Below, in pieces: positions 26,017 to 35,861 of a stretch of DNA of 64,000 nt. The position numbers and the translations under genes were made by a program. The stretch's first letter is position 1. Each line of letters begins with the position of its first letter. This DNA comes from Hylemonella sp. (GTDB taxonomy: Bacteria > Pseudomonadota > Gammaproteobacteria > Burkholderiales > Burkholderiaceae_C). The stretch is taken from the NCBI GenBank assembly GCA_030695415.1, contig JAUYQZ010000049.1, forward strand, positions 124,001 to 188,000, given 5' to 3'. The notes beneath the pieces were generated by a model that saw only the letters and a program-made list of their open reading frames with translations, searched no databases and was not told the origin of the DNA.

Positions 26017-26038
26017 GCCCGGCCCGAGCAAGACCGCC

Positions 26039-26908
26039 GTGCCCCTGTCGCACATCCTGCTGGCCCTGGCCGTGGTCGCGGTCTGGGGCACCAACTTCGT
26101 GGTCATCAAGTTCGGGCTGACCGAGCTGCCACCGCTGCTGCTGGCCACCATGCGCTTCCTGCTCAGCGCCCTGCCCTGGCTGCTGTTCATCCAACGCCCG
26201 GCCGTGGCCTGGCGTCACCTCATCGCCTATGGCGTGCTGATCGGCTTCATGTTCGGCCTGCTGTTTCTCGCCATGCGCAACGATGTGTCGCCGGGCCTGG
26301 CCTCGCTGCTGATGCAGTCCCAGGTCTTCATGACCTTGCTGCTGGTGGCCTGGCTGCAGCACGAGCGCATGCCGCGTGTGCAGTACGCCGGGCTGGCACT
26401 GGCCACCCTGGGCTTCGCGCTGATCGCCTGGCAGAGCTTCAGCCGGGCGCAGGCAGACGTCACGCCGCTGGGCCTGGCGCTGGCGCTGGGCGGTGCCCTG
26501 TGCTGGGCTTGCGGCAACGTGGTGTCGCGCAGCATAGGACGCATCGATATGTTGGGCTTCATGGTCTGGAGCAGCGTGTTCGCGGTGCCACCGCTGCTCA
26601 TCCTCAGCCTTTGGTTCGAAGGGCCGGCTGCCATCACCGAAGCCCTGCCGCGCGCCAGCCTGGCCGCCTGGGCGGCGATGGTCTGGCAGGCGGTGGGCAA
26701 CACCCTGTTCGGCTTCGGCGCCTGGGGCTGGCTGCTCGCGCGCCACCCGGCCGCCACCATCACGCCCTGGGCGCTGCTTATCCCCTTCTTCGGCATGGGC
26801 ACCTCGGCCCTGCTGCTGGGCGAGCCCCTGCAGGCCTGGAAACTGGCTGCGGCGGCGCTGGTGATCGGCGGACTGGCGGTCAACGTGCTGGCATCTCGCC
26901 GCCGCTGA
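26039..26908 (+). CDS. EamA/RhaT-type drug/metabolite transporter
   Basis: Inner-membrane protein of 289 aa with about ten helices arranged as two EamA repeats. The first repeat begins HILLALAVVAVWGTNFVVIKFGL, a classic EamA opening. The second includes LCWACGNVVSRSIGRIDMLGFM and the closing ALLIPFFGMGTSALLLGEPLQAWK. It most resembles the YdeD/O-acetylserine-type exporters, but the substrate cannot be assigned. Translation starts at a GTG (26039), 22 bp after mog. Confidence 0.9.
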   Translation: MPLSHILLALAVVAVWGTNFVVIKFGLTELPPLLLATMRFLLSALPWLLFIQRPAVAWRHLIAYGVLIGFMFGLLFLAMRNDVSPGLASLLMQSQVFMTLLLVAWLQHERMPRVQYAGLALATLGFALIAWQSFSRAQADVTPLGLALALGGALCWACGNVVSRSIGRIDMLGFMVWSSVFAVPPLLILSLWFEGPAAITEALPRASLAAWAAMVWQAVGNTLFGFGAWGWLLARHPAATITPWALLIPFFGMGTSALLLGEPLQAWKLAAAALVIGGLAVNVLASRRR

Positions 26909-26944
26909 GGCTGCAGGGTCCAGGCGGGCCATCCGGCCGACTTT

Positions 26945-26958
26945 TTGATCCAGGACAA
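26945..26958 (+). promoter_or_regulatory. FNR/ANR-like box upstream of the alcohol dehydrogenase
   Basis: TTGAT-CCAG-GACAA, compared with the FNR consensus TTGAT-N4-ATCAA: the left half is perfect and the right half has two mismatches. It lies about 79-92 bp before the adh start, a suitable activator distance, and the gene is of a fermentative type. Confidence 0.5.
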
Positions 26959-27036
26959 ATGCGGGCCAGTTGGCCACGAAGGGCGGGCCGCCAGCGTTTA
27001 ACCTGCCGGTGTTTTGAGCTTTACCAGGAGATCACG

Positions 27037-28137
27037 ATGCCCAGCCACATGAAAGCCGCCGTCTTCATCGAGCCCGGTCGCATTGAGCTTGCCGACAAAC
27101 CCATCCCGGACGTGGGGCCCAACGATGCGCTGATCCGCATCACCACCACCACGATATGCGGCACCGACGTCCACATCCTCAAGGGCGAGTACCCCGTCGC
27201 CAAGGGTCTGACCGTGGGCCATGAGCCCGTGGGCGTGATCGAGAAACTGGGAAGCGCCGTCACGGGCTACCAGGAGGGCCAACGGGTGATCGCTGGCGCG
27301 ATCTGTCCGAACTTCAACTCCTACGCCGCGCAAGACGGTGCCCCCTCGCAGGATGGCAGCTATCTCATTGCATCAGGACGGTGCGGCTGCCACGGCTACA
27401 AGGCCACGGCCGGCTGGCGTTTCGGCAACCTGATCGATGGCACGCAAGCCGAGTACGTGCTCGTGCCCGACGCCCAGGCCAACCTCGCACCCATTCCGGA
27501 TGGCCTGTCGGATGAGCAGGTGTTGATGTGCCCGGACATCATGTCCACGGGTTTCGCGGGCGCCGAAAACGCCAACATCAAGATTGGCGACACGGTCGCG
27601 GTGTTCGCCCAGGGGCCGATTGGACTTTGCGCCACGGCCGGCGCGCGGCTGCGCGGCGCCACAACCATCATTGCCATCGACGGCAATGACCACCGGCTGA
27701 GCATCGCCAGGAAGCTTGGCGCCGACGTGACGCTGAACTTCAAGAACTGCGACGTGGTCGACGAAATCCGCAAGCTGACCGGTGGCCGCGGTGTCGATTC
27801 GTCGATCGAGGCACTGGGCCTTCAGAGTACCTTCGAGCAAGCCTTGCGCGTGCTCAAACCCGGCGGCACGCTGTCCAGCCTGGGGGTGTACTCGACCGAC
27901 CTGAGAATTCCGCTCGACGCCTACGCTGCGGGCCTGGGCGACCACCGCATCAACACCGCCCTGTGCCCGGGCGGCAAGGAGCGCATGCGCCGACTGATGG
28001 CGGTGCTGGAGTCCACGCGGCTCGACCTGCGGCCGCTCGTCACCCATCGCTACGCGCTTGACGACATCGTGGCCGCCTACGACCTGTTCGCCAATCAACG
28101 CGATAACGTGCTCAAGGTAGCGATCCAGCCGCGCTGA
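27037..28137 (+). CDS. Zinc-dependent NAD(P) alcohol dehydrogenase, fermentative type
   Basis: Medium-chain alcohol dehydrogenase of 366 aa. Catalytic zinc ligands are in TTICGTDVHIL and GHEPVG; the NAD loop is VFAQGPIGLCATAGARLRG. The four-cysteine structural-zinc lobe is absent, replaced by PNFNSYAAQDGAPSQDGS. From memory, length and motifs closely match the multifunctional fermentative alcohol (2,3-butanediol/ethanol) dehydrogenase of Cupriavidus necator. The start at 27037 follows AGGAG. The longer reading from 26500 overlaps the transporter gene and is rejected. An FNR-like box upstream fits oxygen-limited expression. Single gene unit. Confidence 0.9.
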   Translation: MPSHMKAAVFIEPGRIELADKPIPDVGPNDALIRITTTTICGTDVHILKGEYPVAKGLTVGHEPVGVIEKLGSAVTGYQEGQRVIAGAICPNFNSYAAQDGAPSQDGSYLIASGRCGCHGYKATAGWRFGNLIDGTQAEYVLVPDAQANLAPIPDGLSDEQVLMCPDIMSTGFAGAENANIKIGDTVAVFAQGPIGLCATAGARLRGATTIIAIDGNDHRLSIARKLGADVTLNFKNCDVVDEIRKLTGGRGVDSSIEALGLQSTFEQALRVLKPGGTLSSLGVYSTDLRIPLDAYAAGLGDHRINTALCPGGKERMRRLMAVLESTRLDLRPLVTHRYALDDIVAAYDLFANQRDNVLKVAIQPR

Positions 28138-28181
28138 CCCCAGCCACGGTCTACGTCGACGCAGATCGACGGCGGGCCGGA

Positions 28182-28955
28182 CTACTTGCCGACCAGCTGG
28201 TTGAGCTTGTCCGTCTCGAAGTGCTCGGTGCGTGCGGCGTCACCGGGCACGCAGTCGGATATCGGTTTGCCCGAGGACAGCTTCTCGATCGCCTGCCACA
28301 GCAGGGCGATCTGGTGCTCTTGCGAGCCCGCGTTGTCGATCAGACCCTTCATGGCCTGGGAGAGCGGATCGTCTTCCAGCGTGATGCCATAGGCGGTGAA
28401 CTTGTTCTGCGGGGCGGTCACGTCGGCGCTTTCACCGGCCTTGGACGGGATGATGCGCGCCGGGATGCCCACGGCGGTGGCGCCCGCGGGCACCGGTTTG
28501 ATCACCACCGCATTGCTGCCGATCTTGGCGCCGTCACCCACCTCGAAACCACCCAGCACCTTGGCGCCTGCGCTCACCACCACGTCGCGCCCCAGCGTGG
28601 GATGGCGCTTGGTGCCCTTGTAGAGCGAGGTGCCGCCCAGCGTGACCCCGTGGTAGATGGTGCAGCCGTCGCCCACCTCGGCGGTCTCGCCGATCACCAC
28701 ACCCATACCGTGATCGATGAAGACGCGCTCACCGATCTTCGCGCCCGGGTGGATCTCGATGCCCGTCAGCCAGCGGCCAACGTGAGAGATGAAACGCCCC
28801 AGCCACTTCAGGCCGTGCGTCCAGCACCAGTGGCCCCAGCGGTGCATCACGATGGCATGCAGGCCGGGGTAGCAGGTCAACACCTCCCAGGCGCTACGAG
28901 CAGCCGGGTCGCGGTCAAGGATGCACTGGATGTCGGAGCGAAGGCGCGTGAACAT
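28182..28955 (-). CDS. cysE: Serine O-acetyltransferase
   Basis: Makes O-acetylserine from serine and acetyl-CoA, the first step of cysteine synthesis. The 257-aa protein has a short helical N-terminus ([21 protein letters not shown]) and a left-handed beta-helix of hexapeptide repeats: [29 protein letters not shown] with the catalytic His in IDHG, and [16 protein letters not shown]. The start at 28955 skips 18 non-conserved residues. An extra ~60-residue C-terminal extension replaces the short tail that often ends in Ile. It follows trmJ by seven bases. Confidence 0.95.
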   Translation of the reverse strand: MFTRLRSDIQCILDRDPAARSAWEVLTCYPGLHAIVMHRWGHWCWTHGLKWLGRFISHVGRWLTGIEIHPGAKIGERVFIDHGMGVVIGETAEVGDGCTIYHGVTLGGTSLYKGTKRHPTLGRDVVVSAGAKVLGGFEVGDGAKIGSNAVVIKPVPAGATAVGIPARIIPSKAGESADVTAPQNKFTAYGITLEDDPLSQAMKGLIDNAGSQEHQIALLWQAIEKLSSGKPISDCVPGDAARTEHFETDKLNQLVGK

Positions 28956-28962
28956 GATGGCA

Positions 28963-29802
28963 TTATCCCTTGGCCTTTTCTGCCGTCTCGAGCATCGCCT
29001 TGGCGACACCTCTGAGGATATGGATTTCCTCCTGCGTCAGCTCCGCGCGGTTGAAAAGACTGTTGAGGCGCGGCATCAGCTTCTTGGGCGCCTCGGGATC
29101 GAGGAAATTCACGGCCACCAGCGCCTGCTCCAGGTGGCTAAGCATGCCGGCCACCTGAGGCGCGTCGGCGCGCACGACCGGGGCCGTGGCTCCCTGCACG
29201 TCATAACCCCCGAGGGCCAGCCGCCATTCATAGGCAATGAGCTGCACGGCCGCGCCCAGGTTGAGCGAACCGAACTTCGGATTGGTCGGAATGCTCAGGG
29301 CCACGTGGCAGCGGTAGACGTCCTCGTTGCGCATGCCGAAGCGTTCGGAGCCGAAAAGAAAGGCCACGCCTGTATGCGGCCCCCACGCTCCACCGCTGCG
29401 CGGCTCGCTGCCCCCCGAGGGGGCTAATTCGCCTTGGGGCGGCCCGGCGGCGAATTGTGTCTGTTTCGCCACCAGCTGCTCGAAATGCTCACGCGGCGCC
29501 AGGGTGGGCGGGCCGAAGTCGCGCGGCGTCATCGCCGTGGCGCACAGGTGGGTCATGCCCTCCAGAGCCTCATCCAGGGTCTCGACGATGCGGGCGTTCT
29601 CCAGCACATCCAGCGCCCCGCTGGCGCGCTGGATGGTTTCCTCGCGCCGCAGCACATTGGCCCAGCGCGGCGCCACCAGCACCAGCTCGTCAAATCCCAT
29701 GACCTTGAGGGCGCGCGCGGCGGCGCCCACATTGCCGGCGTGGCTGGTCTGGATCAGCACGAAACGGGTGCGAAATGCGGGGGGTTGGGGGGTGCTTGGC
29801 AT
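28963..29802 (-). CDS. trmJ: tRNA (cytidine/uridine-2'-O-)-methyltransferase TrmJ
   Basis: SPOUT-fold methyltransferase that 2'-O-methylates position 32 of several tRNAs. The N-terminus [24 protein letters not shown] is the family hallmark, followed by [27 protein letters not shown] and the knot segment [13 protein letters not shown]. At 279 aa it is longer than usual. Residues ~117-141 ([19 protein letters not shown] region) are encoded by a genomic palindromic repeat and interrupt the conserved order just before FLFGSE. The suhB/trmJ/cysE neighbourhood is conserved in many Proteobacteria. Confidence 0.93.
   Translation of the reverse strand: MPSTPQPPAFRTRFVLIQTSHAGNVGAAARALKVMGFDELVLVAPRWANVLRREETIQRASGALDVLENARIVETLDEALEGMTHLCATAMTPRDFGPPTLAPREHFEQLVAKQTQFAAGPPQGELAPSGGSEPRSGGAWGPHTGVAFLFGSERFGMRNEDVYRCHVALSIPTNPKFGSLNLGAAVQLIAYEWRLALGGYDVQGATAPVVRADAPQVAGMLSHLEQALVAVNFLDPEAPKKLMPRLNSLFNRAELTQEEIHILRGVAKAMLETAEKAKG
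29379..29455 (+). repeat. GGGGGC-centred palindromic repeat, copy 3 (inside trmJ)
   Basis: The same ordered blocks as the intergenic copies at 1984-2064 and 5041-5118: GGCCCCCACGCT, GCTCGCTGCCCCCCGAGGGGGC and TTCGCCTTGGGGCGGCCCGGC. It is read in frame by trmJ on the minus strand without a stop, adding about 25 residues rich in Gly, Pro and Ser. Confidence 0.8.
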
Positions 29803-29926
29803 GGAGGACAGGCGCTGCGGGTAAAATCTGGCCCTATTGTCGCCGCCCGCATCGACGGGCCGCGTTTTCGCTCTTCAGCTTCCAGGGCCCGCGGCATCCG
29901 CCGAGCCCCCAACGCCTCCACAATTT

Positions 29927-30844
29927 ATGTCGTCCCCCAATCTGCACCCCATGCTCAACGTGGCCATCAAGGCCGCCCGCGCCGCCGGCGCCATCATCAA
30001 CCGCGCCGCGCTCGACGTTGAGGCGGTGCGGGTGTCGCAGAAGCAGGTGAACGACTTTGTGACCGAGGTGGACCACGCGAGCGAAGAAGTCATCATCGAA
30101 ACCCTGCTCACCGCCTACCCGGGCCACGCCATCTGGGGCGAGGAGACCGGCCGTACGCGCGGCGCCCAGGACTCCGATCACGTCTGGATCATCGACCCGC
30201 TGGACGGCACCACCAATTTCATCCACGGCTTCCCGGTCTACTGCGTCAGCATCGCGCTGGCCGTCAAGGGCAAGGTCGAGCAGGCGGTCATTTACGACCC
30301 CACGCGCAACGACCTCTTCACCGCCACCCGTGGCCGCGGCGCTTACATGAACGACCGTCGCCTGCGCGTGAGCAAGCGCACGCAGCTGGAGCAGTGCCTG
30401 ATCTCCACGGGCTTCCCTTTCCGCAAGGGCGACAACTTCCCGGCCTACCTGGCCATGATGAGCGACATCATGCAACGCACCGCCGGCCTGCGCCGCCCCG
30501 GCGCCGCCGCGCTGGACCTGGCCTATGTAGCCGCCGGTTTCACCGATGGTTTCTTCGAGACCGGCCTGAGCCCCTGGGACGTGGCGGCCGGCTCGCTGCT
30601 GGTCACCGAGGCCGGCGGCCTGGTGGGCAACTTCACCGGGGAGTCCGACTTCCTGGAGCAGAAGGAATGCCTGGCCGGCGCCCCGCGCATCTACGGCCAG
30701 CTGGTGCCCCTGCTGCACAAGTACAGCAAGTTCGCCGGTGCCGGCGAGAAGGCCGAAGCGCGCCAGAACGCCGAGAAGCTCAGCCTGTCGTCGGGCAACG
30801 GTAACGGCAACGGCGACGAGCGCGACCAGGGCGCCTTCGAATAA
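29927..30844 (+). CDS. suhB: Inositol-1-monophosphatase family protein SuhB
   Basis: Mg-dependent phosphatase of 305 aa that also acts in rRNA antitermination complexes in E. coli. Metal-site motifs are intact: [23 protein letters not shown] and LSPWDVAAG. The last ~40 residues are a low-complexity tail ([15 protein letters not shown]), an extension beyond the usual ~265 aa seen in many betaproteobacterial copies. I chose the ATG at 29927; a Met eight codons later is also possible because neither has a strong ribosome-binding site. It is divergent from trmJ-cysE. Confidence 0.95.
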   Translation: MSSPNLHPMLNVAIKAARAAGAIINRAALDVEAVRVSQKQVNDFVTEVDHASEEVIIETLLTAYPGHAIWGEETGRTRGAQDSDHVWIIDPLDGTTNFIHGFPVYCVSIALAVKGKVEQAVIYDPTRNDLFTATRGRGAYMNDRRLRVSKRTQLEQCLISTGFPFRKGDNFPAYLAMMSDIMQRTAGLRRPGAAALDLAYVAAGFTDGFFETGLSPWDVAAGSLLVTEAGGLVGNFTGESDFLEQKECLAGAPRIYGQLVPLLHKYSKFAGAGEKAEARQNAEKLSLSSGNGNGNGDERDQGAFE

Positions 30845-30860
30845 ACAAACTCAGGGCGGA

Positions 30861-33827
30861 TCAGGCGGGCAGTACCGGCAATCCCAGCAGCCCCGGGCGA
30901 CCGAAGAGGTAGCCCTGGAACACGGTGCAACCGCTGTCCAGCAGGAAGCGGCGCTGCCCCTCGGTCTCCACGCCCTCGGCCACAGCCTGCAGGTCCATGC
31001 TCTGCGCCAGGGCCAGGATGGTGCGCACGATGGCTGCGTCGTTCGGGTCGGTCAGCACATCGCGCACGAAACTCTGGTCGATCTTGATCTGGTCCAGCGG
31101 AAGACGCTTGAGGTAGCTCAGCGACGAGTAGCCGGTGCCGAAATCATCCAGCGCAAACCGCACGCCGCGTTCGCGCAAGGCGCTCATCTTGCGGATCGCG
31201 TCCTCCACGTCGCTGATCAGCATGCTCTCCGTGAGTTCAAGCTTCAGGCACTGGGGATTGGCGCCCGTGTCGCTCAGCACGGCCAGAACCTCGTTCACAA
31301 AATCGGCCTGGCGGAACTGGCGCGCGCTGACGTTGACCGCCAGGCTGAGCCCGCTGGTGGCCGGCTGCTGGCCCCAGGCCACCAACTGGCGGCAGGCCGA
31401 ACGCAACACCCATTGACCGATCGGCAGGATCAGGCCGGTCTGCTCGGCCATGCCGATGAACTCGCCCGGTGGCACCATGCCACGCCCGGGGTGACGCCAG
31501 CGCAGCAAGGCCTCGTAGCCGACGATCTTGTTGTAGCCATCGACCACGGGCTGGTAATGCAGCAGGAACTCGTCACGCTCCAGGCCCAGGCGCAGGTCGC
31601 TGTCCAGCGCGGCGCGCGCCAGCACGGCGGCCTGCATCTGGGGATCGAAAAACCGCAGGGTGTTGCGCCCGGCCGCCTTGGCCTGGTACATGGCCACGTC
31701 GGCGCGCTTGAGCAGCTCGTCCACGCCCAGCGCGGACCCGCAGAACAGCGTGACGCCGATGCTGGGCGAACTGTTGTGCTCGCGGCCCACCAGCTTGTAA
31801 GGGGCGTTGAGTCGCAAAAGGATTTTCTCGCCGACCAGCTCGGCCTGGCTCGCCGCCTCTGCGCCGTCCTCGCTGAGGTCCTCCAGCATCACCACGAACT
31901 CGTCGCCGCCGAAGCGCGCTGCGGTGTCGCCCTCGCGCAGGCAGGAGACCAGCCGCAAGGCCACCTGCTCCAGCAGCAGGTCGCCGACATCGTGGCCCAG
32001 CGTGTCGTTGAGGTCCTTGAAGTTGTCCAGGTCGATGAACAGCAGGGCGCCATTGCGGCGGCTGCGTGCGCTGGTGCCCTGCGCATGCAGCAAGCGGTCC
32101 ATCATCAGACGGCGGTTGGGCAGGCCGGTGAGGGTATCGTAGAAGGCCAGACGCTGGGTCTCGTCTTCGGCCAGCTTGCGCTTGCTGATGTCGCGCCCGA
32201 TGCCGCGGTAGCCACAGAACTGGCCTGTGCCATCGAAGATGGGGGTCCCGCTGACAGCCACCCAGTAGGCCTGCCCTTCGGCGTCGAGCCGCTTGAGTTC
32301 CAGGTCGCGGAAAGGCTTGTGGGACGCCAGCACGCGGCGGTGGGCCTCCCAGTCCTCGGGGCCCAGGTTCAGCGCGCCAAGCTCCCAGCGCGTCTTGCCC
32401 AGGCTCTCGTCCCGGGTCATGATGGACTTGCCGTCGCGATAGCCCACGAAATTCGTGAAACGAAAGTTCTCGTCGATCTCCCAGTACCAGTCGGATGAGA
32501 GGTCCGTCAGGCTGCGGAAACGCGCCTCGCTCTCCTGCAGCCGGGTCTCGGCCTGCTTGCGTTCGGTGATATCGGTCAAGGCACCGTAGGATGCCAGCTC
32601 CCCGCCCAGGTCGCGCACCGTGACGGAATTGCCCCGGATCCAACGCAGCTCGCCACCCGGGCCACGAACGCGGAAGTCATGCTGCCAGCTGGCGCCCTCC
32701 CGGTAGGAGGCGCGCATCGACTCCAGCAGCATCGGCACGTCCTGCGGCTCAATGATCTCGAACAGCGCACGGGCATCGCTGCGCACGAACTCCGGCGCTA
32801 CGCCGAGAACCTTGCGCACGCTCTCGCTGATGAAGGGGAACCAGACGGCCCCGTCGGCTCGGCGCTGGTAGCGGTAGAGGACATCGGGGATGTGGCGGGT
32901 GATCTTCTCGATGAAATCCAGCTTGTCCTGCAGGGCCTGCGTCACCTCGCGCTCGTCAGTGATGTCCTGCACCAGCCCGAAATCGAGCGTCTGGCCCTGC
33001 ACGCCGGTATAACGGTGCAGGCTGGAGCGCACCCAGCGAACCCCGCCGTCCGGGCGCACGACGCGGTATTCCAGCCGGCTGCCGTCCATGCGCTGGCGGA
33101 TGTCGACGAAATACGGCAGGTCGTCGGGATGGATGTAGGAACGCGCCTGCTCGCTGGTCAGCGGCGGGCCTGGCGGCAGGCCGGTAATCTGGCGCAGCCC
33201 GGGCGAGAAGGTGATGGCCTGGCCGTCGGCGCTGGACAGCCAGGAACCCACTCGCGCCAGCCCCTCGCTCAGCTCGTACAGCGCAAGCTGCTGGTTGAGC
33301 TTGTCCACCGCCTGCTCCAGCGCCAGTTCACCCGCGCGCAGCGACTCATCGGCCATGCGCTCGGCGGTGATGTCCTTGATGTACATCAGGATCAGCTTGT
33401 CGCCCGCCACGTCGATCAAGGTGCCGTTGAGTCGCACCAGGCTCTTGCCCCTGGTCTTGAGATGAACGATGGCTTCGTAGTCGCGCAGACGGCCGCTGGC
33501 CTGCAAGGCTTTGATGGCGGCAACGCGGCTGGCCTGGTCGGGCCAATGGCCGATCTCCACCACCGTGTGGCCGATCACCTCCTCGCGCTTGTAACCGGTG
33601 ACCGCCAGCCACTCCTGGTTGACGTCAATGATCAGGCCGTCGCTCAGGCGTGACAGGCCGATGGCCTCGGGGCTTTCGTCAAAGGCTGCGGTGAACAGCG
33701 ATTCGGAATACCGGCGCTGGCTTTCGATCAGCGCCCAATCGCGCTCGCGCTCCTGCAAGCGCAACTCGACCTCGTGCAATCGGGCACGAAGTTGCGTGAT
33801 CTCGTTCTTGTTGTCAGCAGAACCCAT
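30861..33827 (-). CDS. Multi-PAS GGDEF-EAL protein (cyclic-di-GMP turnover)
   Basis: Cytosolic signalling protein of 988 aa without membrane helices. It has a short coiled coil (~5-30) and then four PAS-type modules (about 35-150, 165-290, 300-420, 425-550); several end in the PAC-style DITDER/DITERK/DISKRK pattern. A GGDEF domain (~560-720) has an intact RFGGDEFVV site and an EAL domain (~735-980) has YEALLRW, ELTESML and LDDFGTGYSSLSYLKRLP, so both synthesis and hydrolysis of c-di-GMP are possible. I chose the ATG at 33827 (MGSADNKNE); the upstream extension is unrelated. Convergent with suhB by 16 bp. Confidence 0.93.
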   Translation of the reverse strand: MGSADNKNEITQLRARLHEVELRLQERERDWALIESQRRYSESLFTAAFDESPEAIGLSRLSDGLIIDVNQEWLAVTGYKREEVIGHTVVEIGHWPDQASRVAAIKALQASGRLRDYEAIVHLKTRGKSLVRLNGTLIDVAGDKLILMYIKDITAERMADESLRAGELALEQAVDKLNQQLALYELSEGLARVGSWLSSADGQAITFSPGLRQITGLPPGPPLTSEQARSYIHPDDLPYFVDIRQRMDGSRLEYRVVRPDGGVRWVRSSLHRYTGVQGQTLDFGLVQDITDEREVTQALQDKLDFIEKITRHIPDVLYRYQRRADGAVWFPFISESVRKVLGVAPEFVRSDARALFEIIEPQDVPMLLESMRASYREGASWQHDFRVRGPGGELRWIRGNSVTVRDLGGELASYGALTDITERKQAETRLQESEARFRSLTDLSSDWYWEIDENFRFTNFVGYRDGKSIMTRDESLGKTRWELGALNLGPEDWEAHRRVLASHKPFRDLELKRLDAEGQAYWVAVSGTPIFDGTGQFCGYRGIGRDISKRKLAEDETQRLAFYDTLTGLPNRRLMMDRLLHAQGTSARSRRNGALLFIDLDNFKDLNDTLGHDVGDLLLEQVALRLVSCLREGDTAARFGGDEFVVMLEDLSEDGAEAASQAELVGEKILLRLNAPYKLVGREHNSSPSIGVTLFCGSALGVDELLKRADVAMYQAKAAGRNTLRFFDPQMQAAVLARAALDSDLRLGLERDEFLLHYQPVVDGYNKIVGYEALLRWRHPGRGMVPPGEFIGMAEQTGLILPIGQWVLRSACRQLVAWGQQPATSGLSLAVNVSARQFRQADFVNEVLAVLSDTGANPQCLKLELTESMLISDVEDAIRKMSALRERGVRFALDDFGTGYSSLSYLKRLPLDQIKIDQSFVRDVLTDPNDAAIVRTILALAQSMDLQAVAEGVETEGQRRFLLDSGCTVFQGYLFGRPGLLGLPVLPA

Positions 33828-34089
33828 GAAACATGTTGGTCGAAAGCAGGGATGTCGCGGCCATGCGGGCCCGGTCGATCGCTGCAGCCCGGAACCAAAA
33901 GGGCATGGTAATCCAGTTGGCAGCCAGGGCAGCGCGCTGCGGCGGGAATAAGTCCTGAAAGCCGCAGATCTTTCGCGCCGGCGCCGGCCCGCCCCCGGCG
34001 GGTGGCCGCGCAGGGGCATCACCCTGGTGGCAACGCAGAATCCGCACAGACGCTAAAGTCGAAGCCCACGGCCCACCCATCGTCCGGAC

Positions 34090-34260
34090 ATGTCCTCCAC
34101 CCCCGGCTTCAAAGGCAACAAACAGTCCTTGCCCAGCAAACCCTGCAGCGCCTGCGGCCGGCCCATGAGCTGGCGCAAGAGCTGGGCCAAGAACTGGGAG
34201 CAGGTCAAGTACTGCTCCGACGCTTGCCGGATGGCACGGTCCGCCCGGCCTGCCGCATGA
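34090..34260 (+). CDS. DUF2256 small zinc-ribbon-like protein
   Basis: A 56-aa gene. After MSSTPGFKGNKQSLPSKPC it has two CxxC-type pairs: CSACGRPMSWRKSWAKNWE, then KYCSDACRMAR. This is the DUF2256 pattern. Its stop overlaps the start of the photolyase-like gene by ATGA, so the two are co-translated. DUF2256 genes are known neighbours of cryptochrome/photolyase-related genes. The molecular role is unknown; four cysteines suggest a metal site. Confidence 0.88.
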   Translation: MSSTPGFKGNKQSLPSKPCSACGRPMSWRKSWAKNWEQVKYCSDACRMARSARPAA

Positions 34261-35852
34261 GCGCGCTGCGCGCGCTCGTGATCGTGCTGGGCGACCAGCT
34301 TGACCTGCAGGCCAGCGCCTTCGATGGTTTCGATCCGGCGCAGGACGGTGTCTGGATGGCCGAGGTGGCCGAGGAGTCCACCCACGTGGTCTCCGGCAAG
34401 GCCCGCACCGTGCTGTTCCTGAGCGCCATGCGCCATTTTTCGCAGGCACTGGCGCAGACTGGTCGGCCGCTGCATTACGTGCGACTTGATGACGCCGGCA
34501 ACCAGGGCAGCCTGGCGGCGCAACTGGCGCACGACATCGCTGGCTTGAAGCCGCAGCAACTCATCATGACGGCACCCGGTGACTGGCGCGTGCTCAAGGC
34601 CCTGCAAGCCACGGCCACATCGGCTGGCATCCCCCTGGAGATCCGCGACGACCGGCACTTCTACACCACCGTGCGCGACTTCGCCGCCCACGCCCAAGGG
34701 CGCAGGAGCCTGCGCATGGAGTACTTTTACCGCGAGCAGCGCAAGCAGCATCAGGTGCTGATGGAGGGTGAGCAGCCCGCCGGCGGCCAGTGGAATTTCG
34801 ACGCCGCCAACCGTAAGGCCTTCGGCCCGAAGGGCCCGGGTGTCGTGCCGCCGCGCAGCCAGTTCGCGCCCGACGCGATCACGCGCGAGGTCATGGCCCT
34901 GGTGCAGCAGCGCTTTGCCGATCACCCGGGCGAGCTGGACAGCTTCGCCTGGCCCGTCACGCGCGAGCAGGCGCTGCAGGCCCTCGATGACTTCATCCGC
35001 GAACGCCTGCCCGATTTCGGCCAATGGCAGGACGCCATCTGGCCCGGCGAGCCCTGGCTCTACCACGCGCATCTCGGTTCCGCGCTCAATCTGAAGCTGC
35101 TCAATGCGCGTGAGGTCGTGGCCGCGGCTGAGGCCGCCTGGCGCGAGGGTCGCGTCAGCATCCAGAGCTGCGAGGGTTTCATCCGCCAGATCCTGGGCTG
35201 GCGCGAGTACGTGCGCGGCATCTACTGGACGCAGATGCCCCGGTACCTCGAAGGCAACGCCCTCGATGCCCATGAAGACCTGCCCGCGTGGTTCTGGACC
35301 GGCCGCACCGACCTGGCCTGTCTGGCCGACGCCATCGGCCAGACCCTGCAACACGGCTACGCCCATCACATCCAGCGCCTCATGGTGACCGGCCTGTTCG
35401 CCCTGATGTACGGTGTGGAACCGAAACAGGTACACGCCTGGTACCTCGGCGTCTATGTGGACGCGGTGGAATGGGTCGAGCTGCCCAACACCCTGGGCAT
35501 GAGCCAGTATGCCGACGGCGGCCTGATGGCCAGCAAGCCCTATATCGCCAGCGGCAAGTACATCGAGCGCATGAGCCCGCTGTGCAAGGGCTGCCGCTAT
35601 GACCCGGCGCTGCGCACCGGCGAACGCGCCTGTCCCATCACCACGCTGTACTGGGATTTCCTGCTGCGCCACGAAGCGATGCTGGCGCGCAACCCGCGCA
35701 CCGCGCTGCAGGTCAAGAATCTGGCCCGGCTCGATGAGGCCGAGCGCGCGGCCGTGGTGGCCCGCGCTGGCGCCATCCGCCGCGGGGAAGTCGGCGCGCT
35801 GGCGCCAATCGCCGATGCCCCTGCCCGCGCAGCTGCGGACTTTTTGTCATAA
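34257..35852 (+). CDS. FeS-BCP-type photolyase/cryptochrome-related protein
   Basis: Protein of 531 aa of the deoxyribodipyrimidine-photolyase-related family (PhrB/CryB type), which binds FAD, a ribolumazine antenna and a [4Fe-4S] cluster and repairs (6-4) photoproducts in studied members. It starts LRALVIVLGDQLDLQASAF, has EYFYREQRK in the family's conserved stretch and RQILGWREYVRGIYW in the FAD domain. Candidate cluster cysteines are in SCEGF, PLCKGCRYD and ERACPITTLYW. I chose ATG 34257, which overlaps DUF2256; the longer reading runs through it. DNA-repair activity is inferred. Confidence 0.9.
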   Translation: MSALRALVIVLGDQLDLQASAFDGFDPAQDGVWMAEVAEESTHVVSGKARTVLFLSAMRHFSQALAQTGRPLHYVRLDDAGNQGSLAAQLAHDIAGLKPQQLIMTAPGDWRVLKALQATATSAGIPLEIRDDRHFYTTVRDFAAHAQGRRSLRMEYFYREQRKQHQVLMEGEQPAGGQWNFDAANRKAFGPKGPGVVPPRSQFAPDAITREVMALVQQRFADHPGELDSFAWPVTREQALQALDDFIRERLPDFGQWQDAIWPGEPWLYHAHLGSALNLKLLNAREVVAAAEAAWREGRVSIQSCEGFIRQILGWREYVRGIYWTQMPRYLEGNALDAHEDLPAWFWTGRTDLACLADAIGQTLQHGYAHHIQRLMVTGLFALMYGVEPKQVHAWYLGVYVDAVEWVELPNTLGMSQYADGGLMASKPYIASGKYIERMSPLCKGCRYDPALRTGERACPITTLYWDFLLRHEAMLARNPRTALQVKNLARLDEAERAAVVARAGAIRRGEVGALAPIADAPARAAADFLS

Positions 35853-35861
35853 GCTCTCACC

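Noticed and set aside
26500..27036. N-terminal extension of the alcohol dehydrogenase frame to 545 aa
   Set aside because: It overlaps the EamA transporter in another frame; a good ribosome-binding site and conserved start lie at 27037.
29802..29827. Sigma70 promoter for suhB (TTGGCA with TAAAAT)
   Set aside because: The spacer would be 20 bp, longer than usual, and the -35 match is modest; not reported as a feature.
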